DNA from: Rhynchopus sp. YZ270_cl-10
Lineage: Eukaryota; Euglenozoa; Diplonemea; Diplonemida; Diplonemidae
Direction: 5' to 3'
Assembly: GCA_964035575.1 (NCBI GenBank)
Contig: OZ037869.1
Coordinates: 1,469,283 to 1,533,282, forward strand
Length of the DNA: 64,000 nucleotides
In this document: positions 42,955 through 51,417 of the stretch, one piece after another
Layout of the letters: each line of letters begins with the position of its first letter
Numbering within the stretch: the stretch's first letter is position 1
The notes under the pieces: model-generated
What the model saw: the letters and a program-made list of their open reading frames with translations, nothing else
What the model was told of the DNA's origin: nothing
Database searches by the model: none
Translations under genes and position numbers: made by a program

Positions 42955-45900
42955 CTATTTGAAGGTCGCCTCCATCATCAGCACCAGGACCGCCCTAAGC
43001 GCCCCGTACTGACTCGTCTGCCGTCCTCCGACGCGCCCCAGCTCCTCCCGCTGATCCCACCACGCGTCCAGCGCCTCGTACGCCACCTCCGGTGCCAAGG
43101 GAGTCATTCCCTCTCGCCTGGTCCCTCCCCTGGGGAAGAAGCAGTCCGCCCACTCTTCGACATTTCTCGGCACCCTGTCCCCTTCCTTCTGGCTGTGTGG
43201 GACTAACCCTTTCGCCTCCACATCCGACCCTCGCGAGATAGGGGGAGAAGGCCGCCTTGCTGTGGTCTCCGCAGACCTGTCCTCCACTACACCGGAGCGA
43301 CGAGTGTGGTTCCCCTGCGCCCGCCGCGAAGTCCCAAGGGTGGTCAGCTTCGTCCTTCTTTCCGCGTGGGACTTAGCCGTCCATCCACCAGTCTTCGCTG
43401 AACCCAAGTGGTGGTCACCAGTCAGAGCTGTTGGTGTGGTGTTGTAGCTCTGCTCTGATGGCCCCCAGACGAAGGATTCTGCTGCGGTTGCGGTGTTGTT
43501 GTCCATGGTGGTGTCGTGGTCGGCGCAGTCGGCGGAATCCTCCTCATCCATAACCTCCTCCTTCACCTCCGTTGCCGCGTCCTGTGGGGGAGCTGGGTTG
43601 CTGTTGTAGTAGCTACCTCCCACTGTCTGCGATGTTGTCGGCTGAACTGGCTGAACTGGCTGAACTGGCTTTGCCCTCAGCACACACTTTGCGTTGGCGC
43701 TCCCACATCCCTCACACCATGTGCGCTCGCAGGAACTACAAAACCAGTGGGGGACACTACATTCGGTGATGAGTGCGCAGTTTTCGCACGTGAGCAATTC
43801 CCCCTGTCTCCCCGGGCGCTCCTCCATCCGTGACAGCGCTCCGGTGCTGTGGCACTGCATCTCTGGAAGGGGGGTGTCGGGGGCAAGGCTTCGCAGATAT
43901 GCAAACGTGTTGTCTGTCATGCATAACGGCGAGAAGTGGCCAGCCTCGTGAGCTCCTGTGTGCAGCACTGCTACGGCCCCGTTCGACTTGCTGGCTGGTC
44001 TATGGATGTGCACCTTAGAGTCCGATGACACGACCGCCACAATGACTACCTGCAAAGCCCGTGCCAGACCCGCCAGTGCTGTCTGGTCCGCCCACGACCT
44101 GCGATCCCTGTTCCCTGCCAGGCTCATCCATCGCACCCAGGTCGCGAGGTCGGGCATCGCATTTCTCGCCAGGTCAGCATCTCTCTTCACTCTCTCCACC
44201 GCCAGGGTCCGAAGGGTCGACGATGTCACCACCTTCCAGCTCCGCACTGACCAGCACACTGCGTCGAACGCACAGTCTCCTACTCGGAACGGCACGGGCA
44301 CCTGCGGTCGGGACAGCCCCCACTTCACCAAGTTGGCCTCCAGTTCGCTGTGGGGGGTTGGGTCCTGTGCTGCTGTCTCTGGCGCCGTTTCCTTCTCGTT
44401 GCCTGTCTCTGGCTCCTCCTCCGCACTCACCCTGATGTCTCCCTGGTGGTCGTCTGTCACTTCCAGGTTAGGTAGATGGTCGGGGGGCAAGCGTATCAAG
44501 TCCCCCTCTTCCGGGTCGACGGTGGGATCTAAGTCCACACGCTCTCGCAGAGGACCCCTCAGGCAACCAGTCAGAGACCCTCGATCCGTCGCGGCCTTCC
44601 CGATCTGTCGCTGCAGCGTCGTCCCTAGCCCCCAATTCCACCTCTGTGACATCTCCACTCTGTTCCCAAGCTTCCTGTCCGCTGCGAAACGGAGCATCTG
44701 CTGCCATATCGACGCCGCCGCGGGTCCCAGACCTCCTGTGGTCTCCAGGGCGAAGGGTGTGAACGCCAGCCGCTCCGCCGCACACGCGTCACCATGCTTC
44801 TTCCTCTTGGCAGTTTCCGCCTTCGTCGCCGCGTACCCCTTCGCGACTGCGGCACCCTGCACCATCGACGCTGACGTCGGCGTCCACACAGTCACATCGA
44901 TAGCTCGTCCTCTCGACTCCCCGACCCCTGTGGACAGCAGAATGTCAGCGGGCTTGTTGTTGCCCAGGATGAGGTGGTTGGGTTCCAGGATGGGGCTCAG
45001 ACCTGCCTCATTTGCTGCTCCATACACATAATCGCGTACTGAGTTATGTCGCAGTATACGATGCCCACCCATTCTGCAGGCGAAGATGTGGTCCCCCCTG
45101 GTGTCCATGGGCTGGTTGCATTGCCTGCATGAGACACCCTCCGCGTATATGGGGAGGTGGAGGCGGAGTCTGGCTGCGGCCTTGAATGCAATCGGAGGGA
45201 TGTAGTGCTCCCAGGTGGGGGGTGCAGTAAGCCAGGACCCTGCTTGGGGGAGGGCCAGAGAATTGAGACGCGCCTTGTCGTACGCATCACCCTTGACGAA
45301 GAGGTCCCGCAATTGTTCCTCCAGGATCCCTGCAGACAGATCACGTTGACGCAGGGGGACGGCTGGCTGCAGCTTGGGGTCAATCCTAGCACCTTCAGCC
45401 ACTTGCTCGTTGTACAGCGTTGCCGTCCGTTCCCATCCTTCGGCGTCCCAGGTGAAGCTGGGGTCCAGTTCGGTGCACAGTTGGTGCAGGCCGCTCCTTG
45501 CTCCCATGGCTGCTGCAGTCCAGTGGTCGCGGATGCGGCGCACGCCCATGCCCCCTACCCTACATGGCAGTGCGGCCTGTCTCCGTGCTTCTTCCGGCAG
45601 GCCTCCATCCTCATCACCAAAAAGCGCGGCCAGGGCAGCGTCTACCTCCTTGTCGTACTGGCTGAGGTACTTGTGGGTGCACGCGTGACCAATGGCTCTC
45701 ATGTAGAAAACCATGCGTGCAAACCCCTCGCACTGACGGAGTAATGTCAGTCCAGCCTGCGAGTCAGACACCTTCTGCAGCAGACGCAGTTGCACCGCGA
45801 ATTCCTCCACCTTCTTCTCCATGTACGCTTCGCAGTACTCGTCGTCCCCGATTGGCGCCCCCAGGAACGCAAAGCCTCCATACTTCACGCTCATCACTTT

Positions 45901-48900
45901 TCCTTCACAGGCTGAGCAAGTCTCCGCCAAGTCAGTGGTGTGGCTGCACACGGGGAGGCCAGCTCTGTCCAGGTCCAACGGAGTCTGCTGTCCTAGGGCG
46001 ATGACTTCACACTTTGACAGCTTCACCTTCAGCCCCAGCTCCGCACTGCGTGTCCTCACTAACTCCAGCGCTCGAGCCACCGCCTCTGGGTTCCCCATGA
46101 TCGTCCCATCATCGAGGTACCAGATGCTACAGTCGATGCCCTGGACTGCACGCACTTCGTCTGTCAGTGCTTTGATCCCCAGGGAGAAGAGTAGGGGCCC
46201 TGCGGGGTCGCCTTGCTGCGCGCCTCTGGTGGATGGGATCATCTCGTCACCATACACTAGCCCGGTGTGGGAGTTGTAGCACCATTCGACCCACGGTGAA
46301 ATGGACGGGAGATATTTCCTTGTGGCTTCCAGAAAAGTCTTGCGAAAGATGCTGTTGAATGCGTTCTCGTAGTCAATCTGTACGATCACTTTGTCGCTCC
46401 CCTGGTGTCGTTTTGCGTATGCTGCCACAACCATTGTCGCCGCTTCCAGTCCACCGTCCACCGCCACCCCAACTTGTCTCCCTGGCAGCAGCACTCCTCG
46501 TGCCTTTTCCCTCACAGACGCCACCTCGATCTTGCTCACGACTCGCCGAAGTGTGTTGCCTGCAGAGATGGGGCGGACGTCGCCTTGGTCACCCTTCTTT
46601 AACGCCACCAGAGTAGCTCCTGCCATGAACATAGCTGTCTCGGAGGGGGCTTTCCCGCGTCGCAGCAGGTCCAGGACTTGCGTCATCAGTGGCAAGATGT
46701 TCAGGTCCGGGTGTTTGACCATCCACCCCTTGAGGTGATCCCCGCGCAGACCAAAGGGACCTGGAGCAGAGCCCTTTGCCATGCTATTTATGGCTTTGAG
46801 GGCGGCGATCGGCTTCAGCGGCTCGGAAGCAATTTCCGGCAGAGAAGTGGCAGGTTGGGGTTCCTCATGGGGGTGCTTTCTGCGGAGGATGTCTGTGGAT
46901 TCCTCAGTACGCTCTGCCAGCCCACCCTTGTGGAGGCGGCTCATCCCTGCTGCCATCCTCCCATTCCGCACCTCCCGGACCATCGCCTTCTCCCTTTCTT
47001 CCCACGTTGGTTCCTTCCGCTCCTTCTCCTTCTTCGTACCGCCTGTGCGATTCGCAGCTGCTCGCCACATTGCTGCGATCTCACCTTCTCTCCACTCATC
47101 CACATCCTTCTGCCGCAAGACTGCCACCTTCGTCTTGAGGTGCTTCCCACCTCGCTTCGCCGGTAGGACCAGCTTCGCGAACATGCACAAACGTTTCCAG
47201 CTTGCCTCATCGCCAACTGCGGCCACATCCTCAAGTGCCTGGGTGAACTCCACAGCGGCTGGACGGTCGATGCTCGTGGGGATCGCATCTGTTGTCCTGA
47301 TGGGGATTTGAGCTATCTCCCACCACTCCGGCAAGTCAACGTCGTCTGCCTTTTCCACTGCGGTGCGTTCCCTGGGTGTGGGCTTTGCGATCGCCTTTAC
47401 CAGTTTCGCACACTGAAGACATGTCTCCTTCGATGCCGACCGTATCCCCCCACACGCTTCACACTGTCCTAACCCCAACTTGTTGAGGGTGTCGTGGGGG
47501 ATGTGGTCGCCGGAAGACAGGTGTGCACCGATGTGTGTGCGCAGGCCGGGAACAGAGAAGGGCTGGGGACGGTGTAGACTGCTTCCGTTGCAACACGGAA
47601 CAGGGCAGAAGAGCCTCGGTGCATCAGCCCCCAGAGGAGAAGGCGACTCCTTCGTCATGGCAGGGATGGGTGTTGCTGTTAGGCCTTTCGGGTCAAGCTC
47701 TGCGAAGGGGGCCGACTGGACCATTGCCAGGGCGTTCTTTGGGTCCATTTGCACTTCCTCATAGTGATTATTGAGGAGTGAAACTACCCTGACGCGGCGG
47801 TCTTTCTGCGTCCGCAAGTCTTTCGATGAGGCTGCGGGGTTGATCGTCACCACTGGATTCGGCCCAGGCTGCACTACCGCTATCGTGGTGGACCATGCAT
47901 TTGCTGCCAGGTGTAGGGTGAGGTGGTTGCCCCACACCTCAGGGTTGGTGAGGCCGTCAATGAAGCTTGACAGCTGTGCCTCGGTCTCGAAGTAGCGTCT
48001 GAGACCGGTCTTCACCTTCGTGACCCGCGCTCTGTCAGCCAGCTCAGTGCGTGCTTTGCTGACATCCAAGTACAGCGCGTTCTTCTTACCCAGTAAGGCC
48101 ACGTACATGCACTCGCCGTTGGCTGCGTTCGGCACCCTCTTCCCCCCATGCACCTCGAGGAATGAGTCAAGGTTTGCCGCCTCCTCCGGGTTGATGTCCC
48201 CGTCTGCTCCACCTGCCAGCGCCCCGGGCCCCAGGCTTATGCTCTGAGGTGACAGCTCCCACCCGTCCCCTGTCCCCGCCGGTCGCCTCAACCTCTGCAT
48301 GAAAACCCACACCCTGCTGGCAAGTACTCGCAACCACAGCCTCCCGCTACGTGCTCTGTATCGGCCCTGTAGGAGCCCCTTCCTCAGCAGCACACTCAGC
48401 AGCTCTGCGTCCCGGATCAGTGCACAACCCAAAGCCCGTGGCGCCGATCTCCCAAGCTCATACCCCACGCAAACCAGAGCCCAGATGGCCACCCACTGCA
48501 AAGCCACTCTCACAACGGCTGCCCTTATCCTGCGGAAAAGTTGAGAGGGCGGACGCTTGCATGGCGCCTTGCGCCGACGGAACCTGCTCGCCTGTGCCTT
48601 GGTCCAGTTCAAGGACCTGTGACCTCGGCGCGTCCTCCTGGTCCCCCTCCTACCCACCAGCCACAATATGAGGTGACTGAGGGTAGGGGCGCGTCTGTCC
48701 TTCCACATGTCCAGGACCGCGAAAGACACAAACACACCCCACTCAGGTGCCTCGGCTACCCAGCGGGGGTCTGGTCGGCGCAGAGAAGAAAGGCGTTCCC
48801 AAAGGATGCTCCACCAGTCAAACCCAAGCCCATGTTCTGCACGCCCCATGTGAACATTGGGGGTGATAAAGGTCCCCCACACCCGTAACGTCACACAGTA

Positions 48901-49974
48901 ACTCTGTCCTTCTCGCCCCGCAAGGCTGGCCCCGAACACCAGCATACCTCGCTCACCCCCACCTACAGTGTTGTTGCTGCAGTTGCTGCTGCTGCTGTTG
49001 CTGTTGCTGTCGGTGCTGCTGCAGGTGCTGCTGATGCTGTTGTTGTTGCTGGTGTTACGGTTGTTGTTGTAGTTGCTGTTGTTGCTGCTGATACTGTCCG
49101 CCCGCACATCCTGTGTCCGCCCGCGCATCCGCTGTCTGCCACCGTTGTTGTAGTTGCTGTTGTTGCTGCTGATGCTGTCCGCCCGCACATCTAGTGTCCA
49201 CCCGCGCATCCACTGTCTGCCACTGTTGTTGTAGTTGTTGTTGTTGTTGCTGCTGATGCTGCCCGCCCGCACATCTAGTGTCCGCCCGCGCCTCCACTGT
49301 CTGCCACTGTTGTTGTAGTTGCTGTTGTTGCTGCTGATGCTGTCCGCCCGCACATCTAGTGTCCGCCCACGCATCCAGTGTCTGCCACCGTTGTTGTAGT
49401 TGTTGTTGTTGTTGCTGCTATCAAAGCTGCAGCCGCTTGGGTTGTTGGGCACAGGCCTCTTTTTGGGGTAATAATGGGGGGGAATGGGGGTGCACCTGCA
49501 GCTTCTGTAGCCGCTGCACATGAAGCCCTTGCGGCCATTGCTGCAGGTGTAGATGTTGCTGGTGTGGTTGTTGGAGCCGCTATTGTTGCAGTAGACGCTG
49601 CCATAGAGGCCATCACTCCAGTCATGGCTGCTCATGTTGCTGCAGCGAGAACGTGGTACCTGAGAGTGCTGAGTTGGTGTTGAGGAGCCCACTCGCGATA
49701 CGTGCCTGCCGCAACCGTGGGAGGTACTGATGTTGATGGCAGTGCTCCTGCTCACGATGCTGCTGCTCATGCTGCTGCTGCTCATGCTGCTGCTGCACAT
49801 GCTGCTGCTGCTCATGCTGCTGCTCATGCTGCTCCTGCTCATGCTGCTGCTGCTGCGCATGTTGCTCATGTTGCTGCACCAGCTTCGGCTGTCACCCCCG
49901 CCATCATCCATGGCTCCACACAGGAGCACCATAGCCCAAAGCTGGGCACTCCACCTGCACATCTTCACCACCAA
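42955..49974 (-). CDS. Retrotransposon polyprotein: OTU, zinc fingers, reverse transcriptase, RLE endonuclease, second OTU
   Basis: A frame of up to 2339 residues. The start is uncertain because the first about 330 residues are low complexity and tandem repeats; in-frame Met codons at 48945 and 48300 are alternatives. In order: OTU-like protease domain (NGEC near 48115; NNHYEEV near 47760); C2H2 finger CPVPCC...HIGAH (about 47610-47500) and CEACG...CLQC (about 47470-47400); reverse transcriptase (GSAPGPFGLRGDHL near 46780, IDYENAFNSI near 46360, catalytic YLDD near 46115, where most families have YADD); restriction-like endonuclease with CRQC...GDHIFAC...H and KPADILL...RAIDVTV (about 45135-44885); a second OTU-like domain (VGDCAFDAV near 44275; EAGHFSPL near 43940); a Cys-rich zinc module (CENC...CSSC...CEGC, 43790-43680); and a C-terminal NVEEW domain. 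RT plus RLE places it among R2/NeSL-like elements. OTU enzymes cleave ubiquitin chains; the role here is unknown. Confidence 0.82.
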   Translation of the reverse strand: MVVKMCRWSAQLWAMVLLCGAMDDGGGDSRSWCSNMSNMRSSSSMSRSSMSSSMSSSSMCSSSMSSSSMSSSIVSRSTAINISTSHGCGRHVSRVGSSTPTQHSQVPRSRCSNMSSHDWSDGLYGSVYCNNSGSNNHTSNIYTCSNGRKGFMCSGYRSCRCTPIPPHYYPKKRPVPNNPSGCSFDSSNNNNNYNNGGRHWMRGRTLDVRADSISSNNSNYNNSGRQWRRGRTLDVRAGSISSNNNNNYNNSGRQWMRGWTLDVRADSISSNNSNYNNGGRQRMRGRTQDVRADSISSNNSNYNNNRNTSNNNSISSTCSSTDSNSNSSSSNCSNNTVGGGERGMLVFGASLAGREGQSYCVTLRVWGTFITPNVHMGRAEHGLGFDWWSILWERLSSLRRPDPRWVAEAPEWGVFVSFAVLDMWKDRRAPTLSHLILWLVGRRGTRRTRRGHRSLNWTKAQASRFRRRKAPCKRPPSQLFRRIRAAVVRVALQWVAIWALVCVGYELGRSAPRALGCALIRDAELLSVLLRKGLLQGRYRARSGRLWLRVLASRVWVFMQRLRRPAGTGDGWELSPQSISLGPGALAGGADGDINPEEAANLDSFLEVHGGKRVPNAANGECMYVALLGKKNALYLDVSKARTELADRARVTKVKTGLRRYFETEAQLSSFIDGLTNPEVWGNHLTLHLAANAWSTTIAVVQPGPNPVVTINPAASSKDLRTQKDRRVRVVSLLNNHYEEVQMDPKNALAMVQSAPFAELDPKGLTATPIPAMTKESPSPLGADAPRLFCPVPCCNGSSLHRPQPFSVPGLRTHIGAHLSSGDHIPHDTLNKLGLGQCEACGGIRSASKETCLQCAKLVKAIAKPTPRERTAVEKADDVDLPEWWEIAQIPIRTTDAIPTSIDRPAAVEFTQALEDVAAVGDEASWKRLCMFAKLVLPAKRGGKHLKTKVAVLRQKDVDEWREGEIAAMWRAAANRTGGTKKEKERKEPTWEEREKAMVREVRNGRMAAGMSRLHKGGLAERTEESTDILRRKHPHEEPQPATSLPEIASEPLKPIAALKAINSMAKGSAPGPFGLRGDHLKGWMVKHPDLNILPLMTQVLDLLRRGKAPSETAMFMAGATLVALKKGDQGDVRPISAGNTLRRVVSKIEVASVREKARGVLLPGRQVGVAVDGGLEAATMVVAAYAKRHQGSDKVIVQIDYENAFNSIFRKTFLEATRKYLPSISPWVEWCYNSHTGLVYGDEMIPSTRGAQQGDPAGPLLFSLGIKALTDEVRAVQGIDCSIWYLDDGTIMGNPEAVARALELVRTRSAELGLKVKLSKCEVIALGQQTPLDLDRAGLPVCSHTTDLAETCSACEGKVMSVKYGGFAFLGAPIGDDEYCEAYMEKKVEEFAVQLRLLQKVSDSQAGLTLLRQCEGFARMVFYMRAIGHACTHKYLSQYDKEVDAALAALFGDEDGGLPEEARRQAALPCRVGGMGVRRIRDHWTAAAMGARSGLHQLCTELDPSFTWDAEGWERTATLYNEQVAEGARIDPKLQPAVPLRQRDLSAGILEEQLRDLFVKGDAYDKARLNSLALPQAGSWLTAPPTWEHYIPPIAFKAAARLRLHLPIYAEGVSCRQCNQPMDTRGDHIFACRMGGHRILRHNSVRDYVYGAANEAGLSPILEPNHLILGNNKPADILLSTGVGESRGRAIDVTVWTPTSASMVQGAAVAKGYAATKAETAKRKKHGDACAAERLAFTPFALETTGGLGPAAASIWQQMLRFAADRKLGNRVEMSQRWNWGLGTTLQRQIGKAATDRGSLTGCLRGPLRERVDLDPTVDPEEGDLIRLPPDHLPNLEVTDDHQGDIRVSAEEEPETGNEKETAPETAAQDPTPHSELEANLVKWGLSRPQVPVPFRVGDCAFDAVCWSVRSWKVVTSSTLRTLAVERVKRDADLARNAMPDLATWVRWMSLAGNRDRRSWADQTALAGLARALQVVIVAVVSSDSKVHIHRPASKSNGAVAVLHTGAHEAGHFSPLCMTDNTFAYLRSLAPDTPLPEMQCHSTGALSRMEERPGRQGELLTCENCALITECSVPHWFCSSCERTWCEGCGSANAKCVLRAKPVQPVQPVQPTTSQTVGGSYYNSNPAPPQDAATEVKEEVMDEEDSADCADHDTTMDNNTATAAESFVWGPSEQSYNTTPTALTGDHHLGSAKTGGWTAKSHAERRTKLTTLGTSRRAQGNHTRRSGVVEDRSAETTARRPSPPISRGSDVEAKGLVPHSQKEGDRVPRNVEEWADCFFPRGGTRREGMTPLAPEVAYEALDAWWDQREELGRVGGRQTSQYGALRAVLVLMMEATFK
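49055..49420 (-). repeat. 81-bp tandem repeat in the 5' part of element 1
   Basis: About four to five units encode a roughly 27-residue motif (RGRTLDVRADSISSNN plus an Asn/Tyr spacer). It is followed on the left by a trinucleotide-rich stretch and preceded on the right by Ser/Met-rich sequence (49622-49880). It could be a 5'-leader minisatellite, not translated protein. Confidence 0.75.
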
Positions 49975-51417
49975 GAAAACAAAAAAGTCAAAACAGTAAA
50001 AAACAAAAGGACAAGGAAGACAAAATACACGTCTCTACCTGCACTTCGCCAGAGAGGAACTACTCAACGGCCTTCTCTCTGCCCAGGACACGCCACTAGG
50101 AGGCGACAGGTAGGACCCACACAAGGGGGAAAACAAGTGGGGGAAAGGGGATAAGGGGAGAAGCAAAGGACAAGATGGGGTAGTGTGTAGCAAAACGTGT
50201 GTGCCCCTTTTTTTTTTTTTTTTTTTTTATTTTTTTTATTTTTTTTTTTTTTTTTCCCGGTGGTCCGGGTTTTGAGTGTTTTTAGTGTTTTCTTTTTCCC
50301 AGAGAGGGTTGGGGGGAGGTGATCAGGGGTCTCAGGGACCTCGAATCAAAACAGAGGTGTCTTGACAAAAAAGGCTCAAAGGTGCAGAGGTCTGTTTAGC
50401 CTTACAGCAAATCCTTTAAAAAAGGAAAGGCCTTGAGACATAACAAAAGAGGGTTTTGAGGCAGACGGAGGGGCTCAACAAATAAGACCTTCCAGGACCC
50501 AAGTTTTTTCTAGCCCACAGCAACATAGGTAGAAAGAACATGAGAGGAAGAAGGGACTTACCTGCATGTGAGATGAAGAGGGAAATAGGCAGAGGAGAAG
50601 GAGGGGCTTTTTCACTTCAGGGGTTCTTGATGGTCAGGGCTGGGTTTCTTCTAGGTGGAGATTCCCATGGGTAGACCAAAAAGAGAGAGTAGGTTGAGGT
50701 GAAAAAGTTTGGGACAATAAAGACAATAAAGACAATGTAAAACAGTTGAAACAATGACAATAACATACAGACAGACCAAGTGATGACCTCCCATGCCTCA
50801 GGGGCAAGGATGTTCAGCTGGTTCTGGGTTAGTTTCCTGAATCTGGAGGGGGGGTGAGCGAATCATACAACCCTTCAGTATGGAAACGGAGTCTTGGGCA
50901 AGCCTGTGAAAAAGAGGAATAATGGAACAAAAGGACAAGGGTAAAAAAAAAAAAATATTAACAAGGGGGTGAATAAAATAAAGAAAATATTAACAAACTA
51001 GACAAGGGGGTGAGGGGTAAAAAATGGGAGTTGTGTTTTTGAATTTTCTGTACAATATTGGATCTGTGCACAGGGGGCATTACCCCTCTAACAGCAAGGG
51101 TAAAGTTGAAAATAAAGGAAAGTGCTTCTTTGAGGCACTATGACACTTTGACAATCTATTTTTTGAAAGTAAAGTAAAAAGAAGTGCATCCTGGTGGCAC
51201 TTTGACACTGGCAAACATTCTATTCTATTGTGTCTACTGTTTCTATTCTAAATTCTAAAACACTGGCTGGGCGACCTCCTGGGAACACCTCACACAAAAA
51301 TCAAAATGGTAAATGACAAAAATAAAAATGGGGAAAACCACGTTTTCGTACACATATTCTTTGCTTTGCTTTGCTTTGGTTTGCTTAGTTTTGTGTTGTT
51401 TTCTTTGTATCTCTTGT

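Larger units (their letters stand above)
42175..50207 (-). mobile_element. RLE-type non-LTR retrotransposon, apparently full length (element 1)
   Basis: Read on the - strand: a 5' leader from about 50207, one long ORF (49974 to 42955), a 3' UTR of about 750 bp and a 28-base poly(A) tail (T-run 42175-42202). The tail joins a (TTTGCGGG)n array. There are no long terminal repeats. The 5' boundary is placed where the poly(A) of the next element begins (50208). Target-primed insertion into the array is inferred from the A-tail/array junction. The CGAGCGAAGCGAGG motif occurs twice in the 3' UTR (about 42236 and 42366). Confidence 0.85.

Noticed and set aside
50208..50255. T-run as a transcription terminator for + strand transcription
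   Set aside because: Better explained as the poly(A) tail of a - strand retroelement, since the ORF and 3' UTR of element 2 lead into it.
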